NCBI GenBank assembly: GCA_035574155.1
Contig: DATLZD010000017.1
Coordinates: forward strand, 1-8,696
From: HRBIN24 sp035574155
GTDB taxonomy: Bacteria > Chloroflexota > Dehalococcoidia > SM23-28-2 > HRBIN24
DNA length: 8,696 bases
Reading direction: 5' to 3'
The first letter of the stretch is position 1; each line of letters begins with the position of its first letter. The notes beneath the pieces were generated by a model that was given only the letters and a program-made list of their open reading frames with translations, searched no databases and was not told where the DNA came from. Both the position numbers and the translations under genes were made by a program. Positions 1 to 8,696 of the stretch are shown one piece after another.

Positions 1-624
1 CTCTACGACCCCGACGGGGGCTCCATGCGGTTCGATGGCCGCGACCTGCTGAGGCTGGCCCCCCATCAGGTGTTGGCGGCGGGGATCGCCCGCACCTTTC
101 AGAACGTGGAGCTGTTCCGGAGCATGTCGGTGCTGGACAACGTGATGGTAGCCCAGAGCTACCGGCTGCGGGTGGGGGTGCTGGAGGGGATGCTGAGGCC
201 TCCCTGGGTGGAGCGGAGGGAGCGGCGGGCGCGGGAGGAGGCGCTGGAGGCGCTGGCGCTGCTGGGGCTGGAGGGGGTGGCGCAGATGCCGGCGGGGGCG
301 CTTCCCTTTGCGGTGCAGAAGAAGGTGGAGATAGCCCGGGCGCTGGTGGCGCGGCCCAAGCTGGTGCTGTTGGACGAGCCGGCCTCGGGCCTCAATCACG
401 AGGAGCTGATGGCCCTGGGGGAGACGATCCGCTCCATCTGCAAGGGGATGGGGGTAACGGTGCTGCTGGTGGAGCACCACATGAACCTGGTGATGAACGT
501 ATCGGACCACGTGGTGGTGCTGAACTTCGGGCGGAAGATAGCCGAGGGGAGTCCGGAGGAGGTGGCCCGCAACCCGGCCGTCATCGAGGCCTATCTGGGG
601 GAGCAGGAAGATGCTGCGGCTTGA
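1..624 (+). CDS. livG: LivG-type branched-chain amino acid ABC transporter ATP-binding protein (5' partial)
   Basis: This is one of the two cytoplasmic ATPases of a LIV/HAAT-family importer and would drive transport through LivH/LivM. The reading frame is open to the left edge, so the N-terminus with Walker A is missing; 207 residues are visible. Seen: the Q-loop in a FQNVELF context (Gln codon 100-102), a signature reading LPFAVQ (301-318), Walker B LVLLDEP (361-381) with its catalytic Glu, an SGLN D-loop, and an H-loop EHH (472-480). The C-terminus (GSPEEVARNPAVIEAYLG) is typical of LivG. The signature is odd: LivG proteins normally have Gly at the fourth position (LxYGxQ or LPFGxQ), and here it is Ala, GCG instead of GGG. 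The stop codon lies inside livF, giving a 14-base overlap that suggests translational coupling. Family assignment is secure; the transported substrate is not known. Confidence 0.93.
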   Translation, partial: LYDPDGGSMRFDGRDLLRLAPHQVLAAGIARTFQNVELFRSMSVLDNVMVAQSYRLRVGVLEGMLRPPWVERRERRAREEALEALALLGLEGVAQMPAGALPFAVQKKVEIARALVARPKLVLLDEPASGLNHEELMALGETIRSICKGMGVTVLLVEHHMNLVMNVSDHVVVLNFGRKIAEGSPEEVARNPAVIEAYLGEQEDAAA

Positions 625-1318
625 GGGGGTGACGGCCGCCTACGGCCCCATCGTGGCCCTGAGGGGCGTCTCCCTGGAGGTGGAGGCGGGCTCGGTGGTG
701 ACCATCCTTGGGGCCAACGGTGCGGGCAAGACGTCGACCCTGCGGGTGATATCGGGGCTGCTGCGGCCGCAGTCGGGGTCGGTGGAGTTCGAGGGGATGG
801 CCATCGACCGGCTCAGCCCCGACCAGATCGTGCGGCTGGGGATCGTGCAGGTGCCGGAGGGGAGGCAGCTGTTCGTCAACCTGACGGTGCGGGAGAACCT
901 GGAGCTGGGGGCCTACCTGCGGCGGGACCGGGCGGGCATCCGCCAGGACCTGGAGCGGGTGTTCAGCTACTTCCCCATCCTGGCCGAGCGGCAGCGGCAG
1001 GCGGCGGGGAGCCTGTCGGGGGGCGAGCAGCAGATGCTGGCCATCGGTCGGGGGCTGATGGCGCGGCCGCGGCTGCTGCTCCTGGACGAGCCGTCGCTGG
1101 GCCTGGCGCCCCTGGTGACCAGGGAGATCTTCCGCATCATCCGGGCCATCAACGAGCAGGAGGGCATAACGGTGCTGCTGGTGGAGCAGAACGCCCGGCT
1201 GGCGCTGGACATCGCCCGCAAGGGCTACGTGCTGGAGACGGGGCGGGTGGTGCTGGCGGACCTTTCCGAGAACCTGCGCCGCAACGAGGAGGTGCGGCGC
1301 TCCTACCTGGGCTATTGA
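611..1318 (+). CDS. livF: LivF-type branched-chain amino acid ABC transporter ATP-binding protein
   Basis: This is the second ATPase of the importer, 235 residues, the usual LivF length. Seen: Walker A GANGAGKT (residues 34-41), Q-loop Gln80 followed by VPEGRQLF, canonical signature LSGGEQ (135-140), Walker B LLLLDE (155-160), and VEQNA at the switch position. Gln193 thus stands where most ABC ATPases have the H-loop histidine, which is normal for LivF. VPEGR-LF, VEQNA and the ending RRSYLG are LivF hallmarks and separate it from LivG. The ATG at 611 overlaps livG by 14 bases. GGGGGAG at 597-603, seven bases upstream, can serve as ribosome binding site. LivF presumably forms a heterodimer with LivG. 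livH follows after ten bases in the same operon. Confidence 0.96.
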   Translation: MLRLEGVTAAYGPIVALRGVSLEVEAGSVVTILGANGAGKTSTLRVISGLLRPQSGSVEFEGMAIDRLSPDQIVRLGIVQVPEGRQLFVNLTVRENLELGAYLRRDRAGIRQDLERVFSYFPILAERQRQAAGSLSGGEQQMLAIGRGLMARPRLLLLDEPSLGLAPLVTREIFRIIRAINEQEGITVLLVEQNARLALDIARKGYVLETGRVVLADLSENLRRNEEVRRSYLGY

Positions 1319-1328
1319 GGGGGTCGAG

Positions 1329-2303
1329 ATGGAGGCCCTGCTGTCCGGCCTGCTATCGGCGCCGGTGTTCCTGGCGCCCAAGCCATGGGAGGACTGGAGC
1401 CTGTTCGGGGAGCAGGTGGTGCTGGGGCTGCTGACGGGGGCCCTGTATGCCCTGGTGGCCCTGGCCATCGTCCTCATTTACCGCTCCACCGACATCATCA
1501 ACTTCGCCCAGAGCGAGATGGCCATGTTCGGGACCTTCGCCATGTGGTCCATCTGGCTGTCGGGGGTGGCCTTCTTCTCCAACCCCTGGGTGTTGCTGGT
1601 GCTGGCGGGCCTGTTCGGGCTGGGGCTGGGGGCGGTGGTGGAGCGGGTGGTGATCCGGCCGGTGGAGGGGAAGCCAGTCCTGACCATCGTGGTGGTGACG
1701 CTGGGGCTGTTCCTGGTACTGAACTCGGTGGCCACCTGGATCTGGGCCCAAGGGGAGCTGCCTAAGAGCTTCCCCTCGCCCCTATCGGTGCTGGACTCGT
1801 GGGACATCGGCTTCGCCAGCATACCTGAGCACCGGGTGCTCATCTTCGCCGTCGGCGCTGGGGCCATGGTGTTGCTGGGGCTGCTGTTCAACTACACGAA
1901 GGTGGGGCTGGCCATGCGGGCCACGGCCCAGAACCCGCTGGCGGCCCAGCTGATGGGCATCAACGTGGGCAACATGCTGACCCTGGGCTGGGCGCTGTCT
2001 GGGGCGCTGGGAGGCATCGCCGGGGCCCTCATCGCGCCGGTGGTGACGCTGCACCCGGCCTTCATGCTCCCGGTGCTGCTCTACTCCTTCGCCGCTGCCG
2101 TGCTGGGAGGCCTCAACAGCGTGCCTGGGGCGGTGGTGGGTGGCTTCATCATCGGGGTGGCCGAGAACCTGCTGGGCACCTACACGCCCCATGCCATCCT
2201 GGGCCCGGAGATGAGCCTGCCCCTGGCCCTGATGCTGCTGGTGGCCATACTGCTGGTGCGGCCCACGGGGCTGCTGGGCGAACGGACCGTTAGGAAGGTG
2301 TAG
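1329..2303 (+). CDS. livH: LivH-type branched-chain amino acid ABC transporter permease
   Basis: Inner-membrane permease of 324 residues, one half of the translocation channel. It is almost wholly hydrophobic, with about eight predicted membrane segments (roughly residues 28-50, 64-80, 86-108, 116-140, 168-188, 217-240, 245-280, 295-312). The LivH hallmark DIINFAQSEMAMFGTF sits at residues 55-70. The cytoplasmic coupling loop (about 192-235: GLAMRATAQNP, then LMGINV, then GALGGIAGAL) is the part expected to contact the ATPases. The N-terminal stretch of about 25 residues before the first membrane segment is longer than in compact LivH proteins. The ATG at 1329 is preceded by GAGGGGG (1317-1323), which overlaps the end of the livF stop codon. 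Its partner is livM, which starts two bases after this stop codon. Confidence 0.96.
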   Translation: MEALLSGLLSAPVFLAPKPWEDWSLFGEQVVLGLLTGALYALVALAIVLIYRSTDIINFAQSEMAMFGTFAMWSIWLSGVAFFSNPWVLLVLAGLFGLGLGAVVERVVIRPVEGKPVLTIVVVTLGLFLVLNSVATWIWAQGELPKSFPSPLSVLDSWDIGFASIPEHRVLIFAVGAGAMVLLGLLFNYTKVGLAMRATAQNPLAAQLMGINVGNMLTLGWALSGALGGIAGALIAPVVTLHPAFMLPVLLYSFAAAVLGGLNSVPGAVVGGFIIGVAENLLGTYTPHAILGPEMSLPLALMLLVAILLVRPTGLLGERTVRKV

Positions 2304-2305
2304 CC

Positions 2306-3580
2306 ATGGAGATGGACATCTGGCCCTTCCTGGCCCTGTCCCTGGGCGTGAGCGGCCTGGTGCGTCTGCTGCCGTGGGGGACGGAGCGGCAGCGGGTGGT
2401 GGCCTCGCTGCTAGTGCTGCTGGCCTTCATGTGCTGGGCGCCCTTCGTGCTGGACAACTTCCGCCTGATCCAGATGACGCGCATCGCCGCGCTGGGGCTG
2501 GCGCTGCTGGGACTGAACATCCTCACCGGCTACAACGGGCAGGTCTCGCTGGGACACGGCGCCTTCGTGCTGATGGGCGCCTACACGGTGGCGGTGCTGC
2601 TGGACCGGAAGGAGCAGTTGAACCTGATCGATGCCAGCCCGTGGCCCTTCTGGGCCACCATCTTCGTGGCGGGGTTCCTGGCGGCTGCCGCCGGGCTGGT
2701 CATTGGGGTGCCGGCCCTGCGCCTCTCGGGCCCCTACCTGGCCATCGCCACCCTAGCGGTGATGATCAGCTTCCCCATCATCGTGCGCAAGTATGGGACC
2801 TTCACAGGGGGCTCCCAGGGGATAGCCTTCAGCCGGCCGCCCACCCCGCCCTTTCTGGAGGACCTGCTGCGGCGGGAGCAGTGGACCTATTTCCTGTGCC
2901 TGCTGGCCCTGCTGGTGATGACCGCCCTGGCCTGGAACCTGCTGCGGGGCCAGTTCGGGCGGGCGCTGCAGGCGGTGCGGGACTCGGAGGTGGCGGCGGC
3001 GGCCATGGGCATCCACGTGGCGAGGGTGAAGGTGCTGGCCTTCGTCATCAGCGCCTTCTACGCTGGGGTAGCGGGGGCGCTGCTGGCCCTCATGACGGGC
3101 ATCGTCAACCCTGAGACGGTGGACATCGTCCAGTCCATCAACTACCTGGCGGGCATCGTCATCGGGGGCCTGGCGTCCATCATGGGCTCCATTATTGGGG
3201 CGGGGGCCATCGTCTTCATACCGTCGGACGCAGCCAACCAGCTGGCCAAGCTGCCCTTCCTGGACCCGGACATGCTCAGGCGGGCGCCGGGGGCCATCCA
3301 GGGGGCGGTGGTGATCCTGGTGATGATGCTGATGCCCTACGGCGTAGCCGGTGCCCTGCACCGCCTGGCCCGCCTGCGGCCGGAGCAGGTGCTGGCCGGG
3401 TGGCGCCAGGTGCCGGCCTTGGCCTCCCAGGCGCTGGGGCGCCTCTCCTGGGCCTGGGACATCCGCCCCCGGGCCCGACAGGGCCCGGGCAGCCATAACC
3501 CGAAAAGGGAGGTGGTAGGCCACGGCGACGGAGGCTCCAACAGACCGACCCAGGACGAGATGACGAAGGGAGGTCAGTGA
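2306..3580 (+). CDS. livM: LivM-type branched-chain amino acid ABC transporter permease with unusual C-terminal tail
   Basis: Second membrane permease of the importer, 424 residues. The LivM hallmark is NILTGYNGQVSLGHGAFVLMGAYT beginning at residue 71 (key residues G75, G78, Q79, S81, G83, H84, G91, Y93). The coupling loop with GRALQAVRDSE and AAAAMGI lies at about 218-236. The final membrane segment, with MPYGVAGAL, ends near residue 351. The AGGAAGG ribosome site (2292-2298) lies seven bases before the ATG. After residue 351 there is a polar tail of about 73 residues. Its last 39 codons (386-424) read as low-complexity Gly/Pro/Arg/Gln sequence and use A- or T-ending codons in 8 of 39 cases, against 2 in the first ~46 codons of the gene. 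They also contain a perfect GC hairpin. I infer this end may be former intergenic DNA joined to the gene by loss of a stop codon. The permease core is certain; the role of the tail is unknown. Confidence 0.95.
   Translation: MEMDIWPFLALSLGVSGLVRLLPWGTERQRVVASLLVLLAFMCWAPFVLDNFRLIQMTRIAALGLALLGLNILTGYNGQVSLGHGAFVLMGAYTVAVLLDRKEQLNLIDASPWPFWATIFVAGFLAAAAGLVIGVPALRLSGPYLAIATLAVMISFPIIVRKYGTFTGGSQGIAFSRPPTPPFLEDLLRREQWTYFLCLLALLVMTALAWNLLRGQFGRALQAVRDSEVAAAAMGIHVARVKVLAFVISAFYAGVAGALLALMTGIVNPETVDIVQSINYLAGIVIGGLASIMGSIIGAGAIVFIPSDAANQLAKLPFLDPDMLRRAPGAIQGAVVILVMMLMPYGVAGALHRLARLRPEQVLAGWRQVPALASQALGRLSWAWDIRPRARQGPGSHNPKREVVGHGDGGSNRPTQDEMTKGGQ
3468..3489 (+). other. Perfect 9-bp GC hairpin inside the 3' end of livM
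   Basis: CCCGGGCCC (3468-3476) and GGGCCCGGG (3481-3489) are perfect inverted repeats separated by the loop GACA, giving nine G:C pairs. The hairpin lies about 94 bases upstream of the binding-protein start codon, in the part of livM whose codon use and protein sequence look atypical. No T-run follows, so it is not a classical terminator. In other importers, hairpins between permease and binding-protein genes stabilise or process mRNA so that the binding protein is made in excess. A similar role here is inference. Confidence 0.5.
3566..3574 (+). promoter_or_regulatory. Strong ribosome binding site that selects the ATG at 3583 for the binding protein
   Basis: AAGGGAGGT matches the 16S anti-Shine-Dalgarno sequence closely. 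It ends eight bases before the ATG at 3583, a normal spacing, but only two bases before the in-frame GTG at 3577, which is too close. The ATG is therefore the better start. The same nine bases also occur at 3505-3513 with no start codon at a useful distance, so that earlier copy looks like a relic or decoy. Confidence 0.7.
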
Positions 3581-3582
3581 GC

Positions 3583-4860
3583 ATGAGGCTCAAGCGCGCT
3601 TGGCTGCTGCTGGCAGCCCTGCTCTCCCTGGGCCTCTTCCTCGCTGCCTGCGAGGAGGAAGAGGGGCCGGCCACCCCCACCCCGGGGACGACCCCTGGTC
3701 GGCCCGGCCAGGTCAGGACCGACTTCGGCGTCACCGACACCGAGATCAAGCTGGGCCACACCAACGTGCTGTCGGGCAGCCTGGCAGCCGTCTACCAGCC
3801 GGTGACGCCGGCCCTGCAGGCCTACTTCGAATACGTCAACCGCGAAAAGGGCGGCGTCTGCGGTCGTCGCATCACCCTCATCGTCGAGGACAACCAGTAC
3901 AGCCCCACCGTCGCCCGGGAGCGGGTCACCAAGCTCATCGAGCAGGACCGGGTGCTGGCCCTGGTGGGTGACCTGGGGACGCCGGCGGTGACGGGCGAGG
4001 TGGACTACGTCAACGAGCAGAAGGTGCCCCTCCTGTATGTCTCCACCGGCGCTTCCAAGTGGGGCGACTACCAGCGCTGGCCGTGGACCATCGGCTTCAT
4101 ACCGGACTACGTCAGCGAGGGGCGCATCCTGGGCCGCTTCGCCCAGGAACGCTTCCCCAACGCCAAGGTGGGCATCCTCTACCAGAACGACGACTTCGGG
4201 CTGGACGGCCGCAACGGCTTCAAGCAGGAGTTCCGGGGCCAGATCGTGGCCGAGCAGTCCTATGAGTCCACGGCCACGGACATCAGCTCCCAGATGGCCA
4301 ACCTGCGCGCCGCCGGGGCCGACCTGGTCTACCTCTACGCCACGCCCGCCTTCTCGGCCCGGGCCTTCCAGTATATGCAGCAGAACAACTGGCGGCCGCA
4401 GGTGATGATGAGCTACGTGAACCCGCCCGTGCTGACGGCCACCCTGGCTGGCGGCGGCAACGCCCAGGCGGGGCTCCAGTTGGTCCAGGGCACCATTAGC
4501 ACCAACTACCTCCTGGACTACATCGCCGACGCCGACAAGCCGGAGATGAAGGAGCACGTGCGCATCATGCAGACCTACGGCGGGCCGCCGGTCCAGAGCC
4601 TCTCGGTCTATGGGCAGGCCCTCGCCGAGCTGATGGTGGAGACCCTGAAGCGGGCCTGCGACGCCGGCGACCTGACCCGGGCCGGGGTGCTGCGGGCGGC
4701 CGAGTCCATCCGTGGGTTCCGCATGTCGGTGCTGCTGCCGGGCATCACGGTCAACCTGGGTCCCAGGGACCACTTCGCCATCCAGGCCCTGGTGCCGAGC
4801 CAGATCCAGCCCGACGGCACCCCCAGGCCGCTGCGTGACCAGCCCATCTCCGTCGAGTAG
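3583..4860 (+). CDS. Lipoprotein substrate-binding protein of the LIV/HAAT ABC importer (LivK/LivJ-like)
   Basis: This extracytoplasmic ligand receptor delivers substrate to LivH/LivM. From ATG 3583 it has 425 residues. The signal peptide is MRLKR, a hydrophobic core (residues 6-20), and the lipobox LAAC with lipidated Cys23. A flexible acidic then Thr/Pro/Gly-rich linker (24-45) tethers the receptor. The type I periplasmic-binding fold (Peripla_BP_6 type) runs from about residue 46. It is recognised by DTEIKLGHTNVLSG, the VEDNQYSPTVA stretch, LALVGDLGTPAV, VPLLYVSTGAS and KVGILYQNDDFG. Only two other cysteines exist, Cys93 and Cys359; both probably lie in the N-lobe and could form a disulfide. 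An in-frame GTG at 3577 would add two residues but is too close to the ribosome site. It is the last gene of the operon, 2 bases after livM. The ligand could be a branched-chain or other amino acid, an amide, urea or a small acid; the sequence does not tell. Confidence 0.93.
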   Translation: MRLKRAWLLLAALLSLGLFLAACEEEEGPATPTPGTTPGRPGQVRTDFGVTDTEIKLGHTNVLSGSLAAVYQPVTPALQAYFEYVNREKGGVCGRRITLIVEDNQYSPTVARERVTKLIEQDRVLALVGDLGTPAVTGEVDYVNEQKVPLLYVSTGASKWGDYQRWPWTIGFIPDYVSEGRILGRFAQERFPNAKVGILYQNDDFGLDGRNGFKQEFRGQIVAEQSYESTATDISSQMANLRAAGADLVYLYATPAFSARAFQYMQQNNWRPQVMMSYVNPPVLTATLAGGGNAQAGLQLVQGTISTNYLLDYIADADKPEMKEHVRIMQTYGGPPVQSLSVYGQALAELMVETLKRACDAGDLTRAGVLRAAESIRGFRMSVLLPGITVNLGPRDHFAIQALVPSQIQPDGTPRPLRDQPISVE

Positions 4861-4881
4861 GGCGGGACGGCCAGGGAAGGA

Positions 4882-4910
4882 CGGGGGGCGGCCCAGCGGG
4901 CCGCCCCCCG
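4882..4910. terminator. 13-bp GC hairpin between convergent operons, probable bidirectional terminator
   Basis: Positions 4882-4894 pair perfectly with 4898-4910 around the three-base loop AGC, giving thirteen G:C pairs. The hairpin lies 21 bases after the stop codon of the plus-strand binding-protein gene and 28 bases beyond the stop of the minus-strand gene ending at 4939. It is thus placed to end both transcripts. There is no clear T-tract on either strand: the plus strand continues GTCCATCTCA, and the minus strand TCCTTCCCTGG. Termination may depend on stem strength alone or on Rho, or the hairpin may mainly protect mRNA 3' ends. Confidence 0.7.
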
Positions 4911-4938
4911 GTCCATCTCACCGGCGCCTGGCCCGGGA

Positions 4939-5661
4939 TCAGCGCTCTGGGGGCCAAGCGAAGCGACGCCGGCGGGCCTCCTCCAGGGCGGCCAGCTTGG
5001 CCAGCCCCTTGCGGGTGTCGGAGGCCACCCGCGCCGGGTCGCAACGTCGCAGTCGCTCCTTGAACAGCCAGTAGGTGAACTCGCGCAGGCCTTGCACGTC
5101 CAGCCAATCGACATCCGGCAGCCGGCGCTCCTGGCGGAAGGCCTCCCATAGCTGGCGACGGGTGGCGCCGTATATGCGCTGGCACACCTCGTCGTCGATG
5201 TGTCCGTTCTGCCAGATGCACGTAAGCCGCTCCTTGACCACCTCGTCCTCCACCGCAAGCTGCAGGGCCTCCTCCACCAGAACGCCGTAGAAGAAGTTCA
5301 AGTGGGCGCGGTACTTGGTCGGGCCGATGAGGCGGCGGAACTCGTCCTCGCTCAGCTCCACTGGCGGGTGCCCGTGGAAGAGGAGGGCCTCCAGCTCGTC
5401 CTGGGGCACGAGGTCGGCTACGGCCAGGGCCAGGCGCTCGGCCAGGAGAAGCCAGTCAAAGGCCTCGCCGGCGACGAGGTAGCGAAAGGTCCGCCCGTCC
5501 ACCTCCTCCTCGGGCAGCCGCCAGAGCCCTATGGCCTCCAACAGGGCCAGGAACCAGTGACATTCCCCTCCCTGGATGCGCTGGCGGAGGCGGGTGGTGA
5601 TCTCCTGCGCCTCGGCCAGGAGCTCGGGCTGGACAGTGGCGGTCTCAGCGTCCATGGCCAC
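4939..5661 (-). CDS. Hypothetical soluble protein encoded directly downstream of secA
   Basis: I do not recognise this 240-residue protein. It has no signal peptide or membrane segment, looks almost entirely alpha-helical, and is rich in Glu, Leu, Arg and Trp. Conserved-looking patches are GGECHWFLALLEAIGLW (31-47), FRYLVAGEAFDWLLLAERLALA (59-80; aromatic residues F59, Y61, F68, W70), KYRAHLNFFYGVLVEEALQLAV (116-137), and REFTYWLFKERLRRC (193-207). It has four scattered cysteines (34, 148, 160, 207) with no CxxC pair. The predicted start is GTG at 5659-5661, three bases after the secA stop; an in-frame ATG at 5653-5655 is two codons later. Neither start has a good ribosome site, so translation is probably coupled to secA. 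Its G/C-ending codon bias matches its neighbours, which supports real coding. Position suggests co-expression with secA, but a role in protein export would be speculation. Confidence 0.8.
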   Translation of the reverse strand: MAMDAETATVQPELLAEAQEITTRLRQRIQGGECHWFLALLEAIGLWRLPEEEVDGRTFRYLVAGEAFDWLLLAERLALAVADLVPQDELEALLFHGHPPVELSEDEFRRLIGPTKYRAHLNFFYGVLVEEALQLAVEDEVVKERLTCIWQNGHIDDEVCQRIYGATRRQLWEAFRQERRLPDVDWLDVQGLREFTYWLFKERLRRCDPARVASDTRKGLAKLAALEEARRRRFAWPPER

Positions 5662-5664
5662 GCG

Positions 5665-8424
<2,760 letters not shown>

Positions 8425-8433
8425 CGTCCCATA

Positions 8434-8439
8434 CCCCTC
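8434..8439 (-). promoter_or_regulatory. Ribosome binding site of secA
   Basis: On the minus strand GAGGGG ends nine bases before the secA ATG at 8422-8424. It lies in the 18-base gap after the prs stop codon. Another ATG at 8430-8432 is out of frame and too close to this site, so 8424 is the supported start. There is no room for a full promoter here, which argues that secA is transcribed from upstream together with prs. Confidence 0.6.
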
Positions 8440-8442
8440 AGC

Positions 8443-8696
8443 TCAGTACTCGTCAAACAGGGCGCCCACCGACTGACCGGTGTGGATGCGGCGGATGGCC
8501 TCCCCCAGCAGGGGGGCCACCGATAGCACCGTCATATTGGGCAGCCGCTTGCTGCCAGGGATGGGCACCGTGTCGGTGACCACCAGCTCCTGGATCTGGC
8601 TCCGCTCCAGCACCTGGACTGCCTGTCCGGCGAGGAGGGCGTGGGTGCAGCAGGCGTAGACCTCGCGGGCGCCGTGGCGCAGGGCGATGTCGGCGG
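8443..8696 (-). CDS. prs: Ribose-phosphate pyrophosphokinase (PRPP synthetase), C-terminal part
   Basis: PRPP synthetase makes 5-phosphoribosyl-1-pyrophosphate from ribose 5-phosphate and ATP, feeding purine, pyrimidine, His, Trp and NAD synthesis. Only the last 83 codons are present, as the gene runs off the right edge. The frame, translated by hand, gives GAREVYACCTHALLAGQA, then the ELVVTDTVPIPGSKRLPN segment, then VLSVAPLLGEAIRRIHTGQSV and the ending GALFDEY. The THxLLxGxA stretch, VVTDTxP, SVAPLLxEAIxRIH and a final LFDEY are hallmarks of bacterial class I Prs. The catalytic flexible loop and most of the PRPP-binding site lie outside the window. The TGA stop (8443-8445) is 18 bases before secA. 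The two adjacent cysteines in YACCTH are not part of the pattern I remember and are probably incidental. Confidence 0.93.
   Translation of the reverse strand, partial: ADIALRHGAREVYACCTHALLAGQAVQVLERSQIQELVVTDTVPIPGSKRLPNMTVLSVAPLLGEAIRRIHTGQSVGALFDEY

Noticed and set aside
581..1477. A 298-codon minus-strand open frame opposite livF
   Set aside because: The translation is H/Q/P/R-rich and lacks any motif, while the opposite strand encodes intact LivF with all ABC motifs.
3577..3582. GTG at 3577 as start of the binding protein, overlapping the livM stop as GTGA
   Set aside because: The strong ribosome site ends only two bases upstream, which is too close. The ATG at 3583 has eight-base spacing and gives a normal signal peptide.
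3574..4773. A 399-codon minus-strand open frame opposite the binding-protein gene
   Set aside because: It is an antisense shadow with repetitive H/G/V/Q composition. The sense strand has a lipobox and a full periplasmic-binding fold.
1..4860. Amide/urea (FmdDEF or UrtABCDE) transporter as an alternative identity for the operon
   Set aside because: Urt operons usually start with the binding protein followed by permeases and sit with urease genes. Here the order is ATPases first and no urease or amidase gene is visible. The option cannot be excluded, so only the broad family is claimed.
4608..5258. A minus-strand open frame spanning the convergent gap and overlapping the hypothetical gene in another frame
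   Set aside because: It crosses the terminator hairpin, has Ser/Arg/Trp-rich low-complexity translation, and conflicts with the better-supported gene at 4939-5661.

Overview
This is a gene-dense, very GC-rich bacterial chromosomal segment. Two convergent transcription units meet near position 4,900. SecA and a lipobox-type lipoprotein make it bacterial. The lineage is less certain. The strong G/C third-position bias, the acidic and then Pro/Thr-rich linker after the lipoprotein cysteine, and SecA details (DEVDN in motif II, GRGVDI in place of the common GRGTDI) remind me of Chloroflexota, perhaps Dehalococcoidia or a thermophilic relative. That placement is recollection and inference, not a search result.

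The left half (1-4860, plus strand) is a five-gene ABC importer operon of the branched-chain amino acid (LIV/HAAT) family. The order is livG (5' end outside the window), livF, livH, livM, then a lipoprotein substrate-binding protein. The genes overlap or lie within 10 bases of each other. The lipoprotein captures the ligand outside the membrane, LivH and LivM form the channel, and LivG and LivF power it. Substrate specificity cannot be read from the sequence. The signature motif of LivG and the H-loop position of LivF are both non-canonical, and they would fall in the same composite ATP site. The last ~39 codons of livM look like translated former intergenic DNA and contain a strong hairpin just upstream of the binding-protein gene.

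The right half (4939-8696, minus strand, read right to left) holds the end of prs (PRPP synthetase), secA, and an unrecognised 240-residue soluble protein gene. The three are tightly packed (gaps of 18 and 3 bases) and probably co-transcribed. SecA is full length with a zinc-binding SEC-C tail. It also carries two insertions relative to the E. coli/B. subtilis proteins as I remember them, one of them containing three cysteines.

The 78-base convergent gap holds a perfect 13-bp GC hairpin with a 3-base loop, probably a shared bidirectional terminator. I see no tRNA, rRNA, CRISPR array, insertion sequence, prophage or defence gene. There is no gene-free stretch over 300 bases. No promoter is visible, because both units begin outside the window. 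Overall this is a housekeeping region. The items most worth a second look are the unknown gene behind secA, the SecA cysteine insertion, and the livM tail with its hairpin. I do not see a convincing new biological system.
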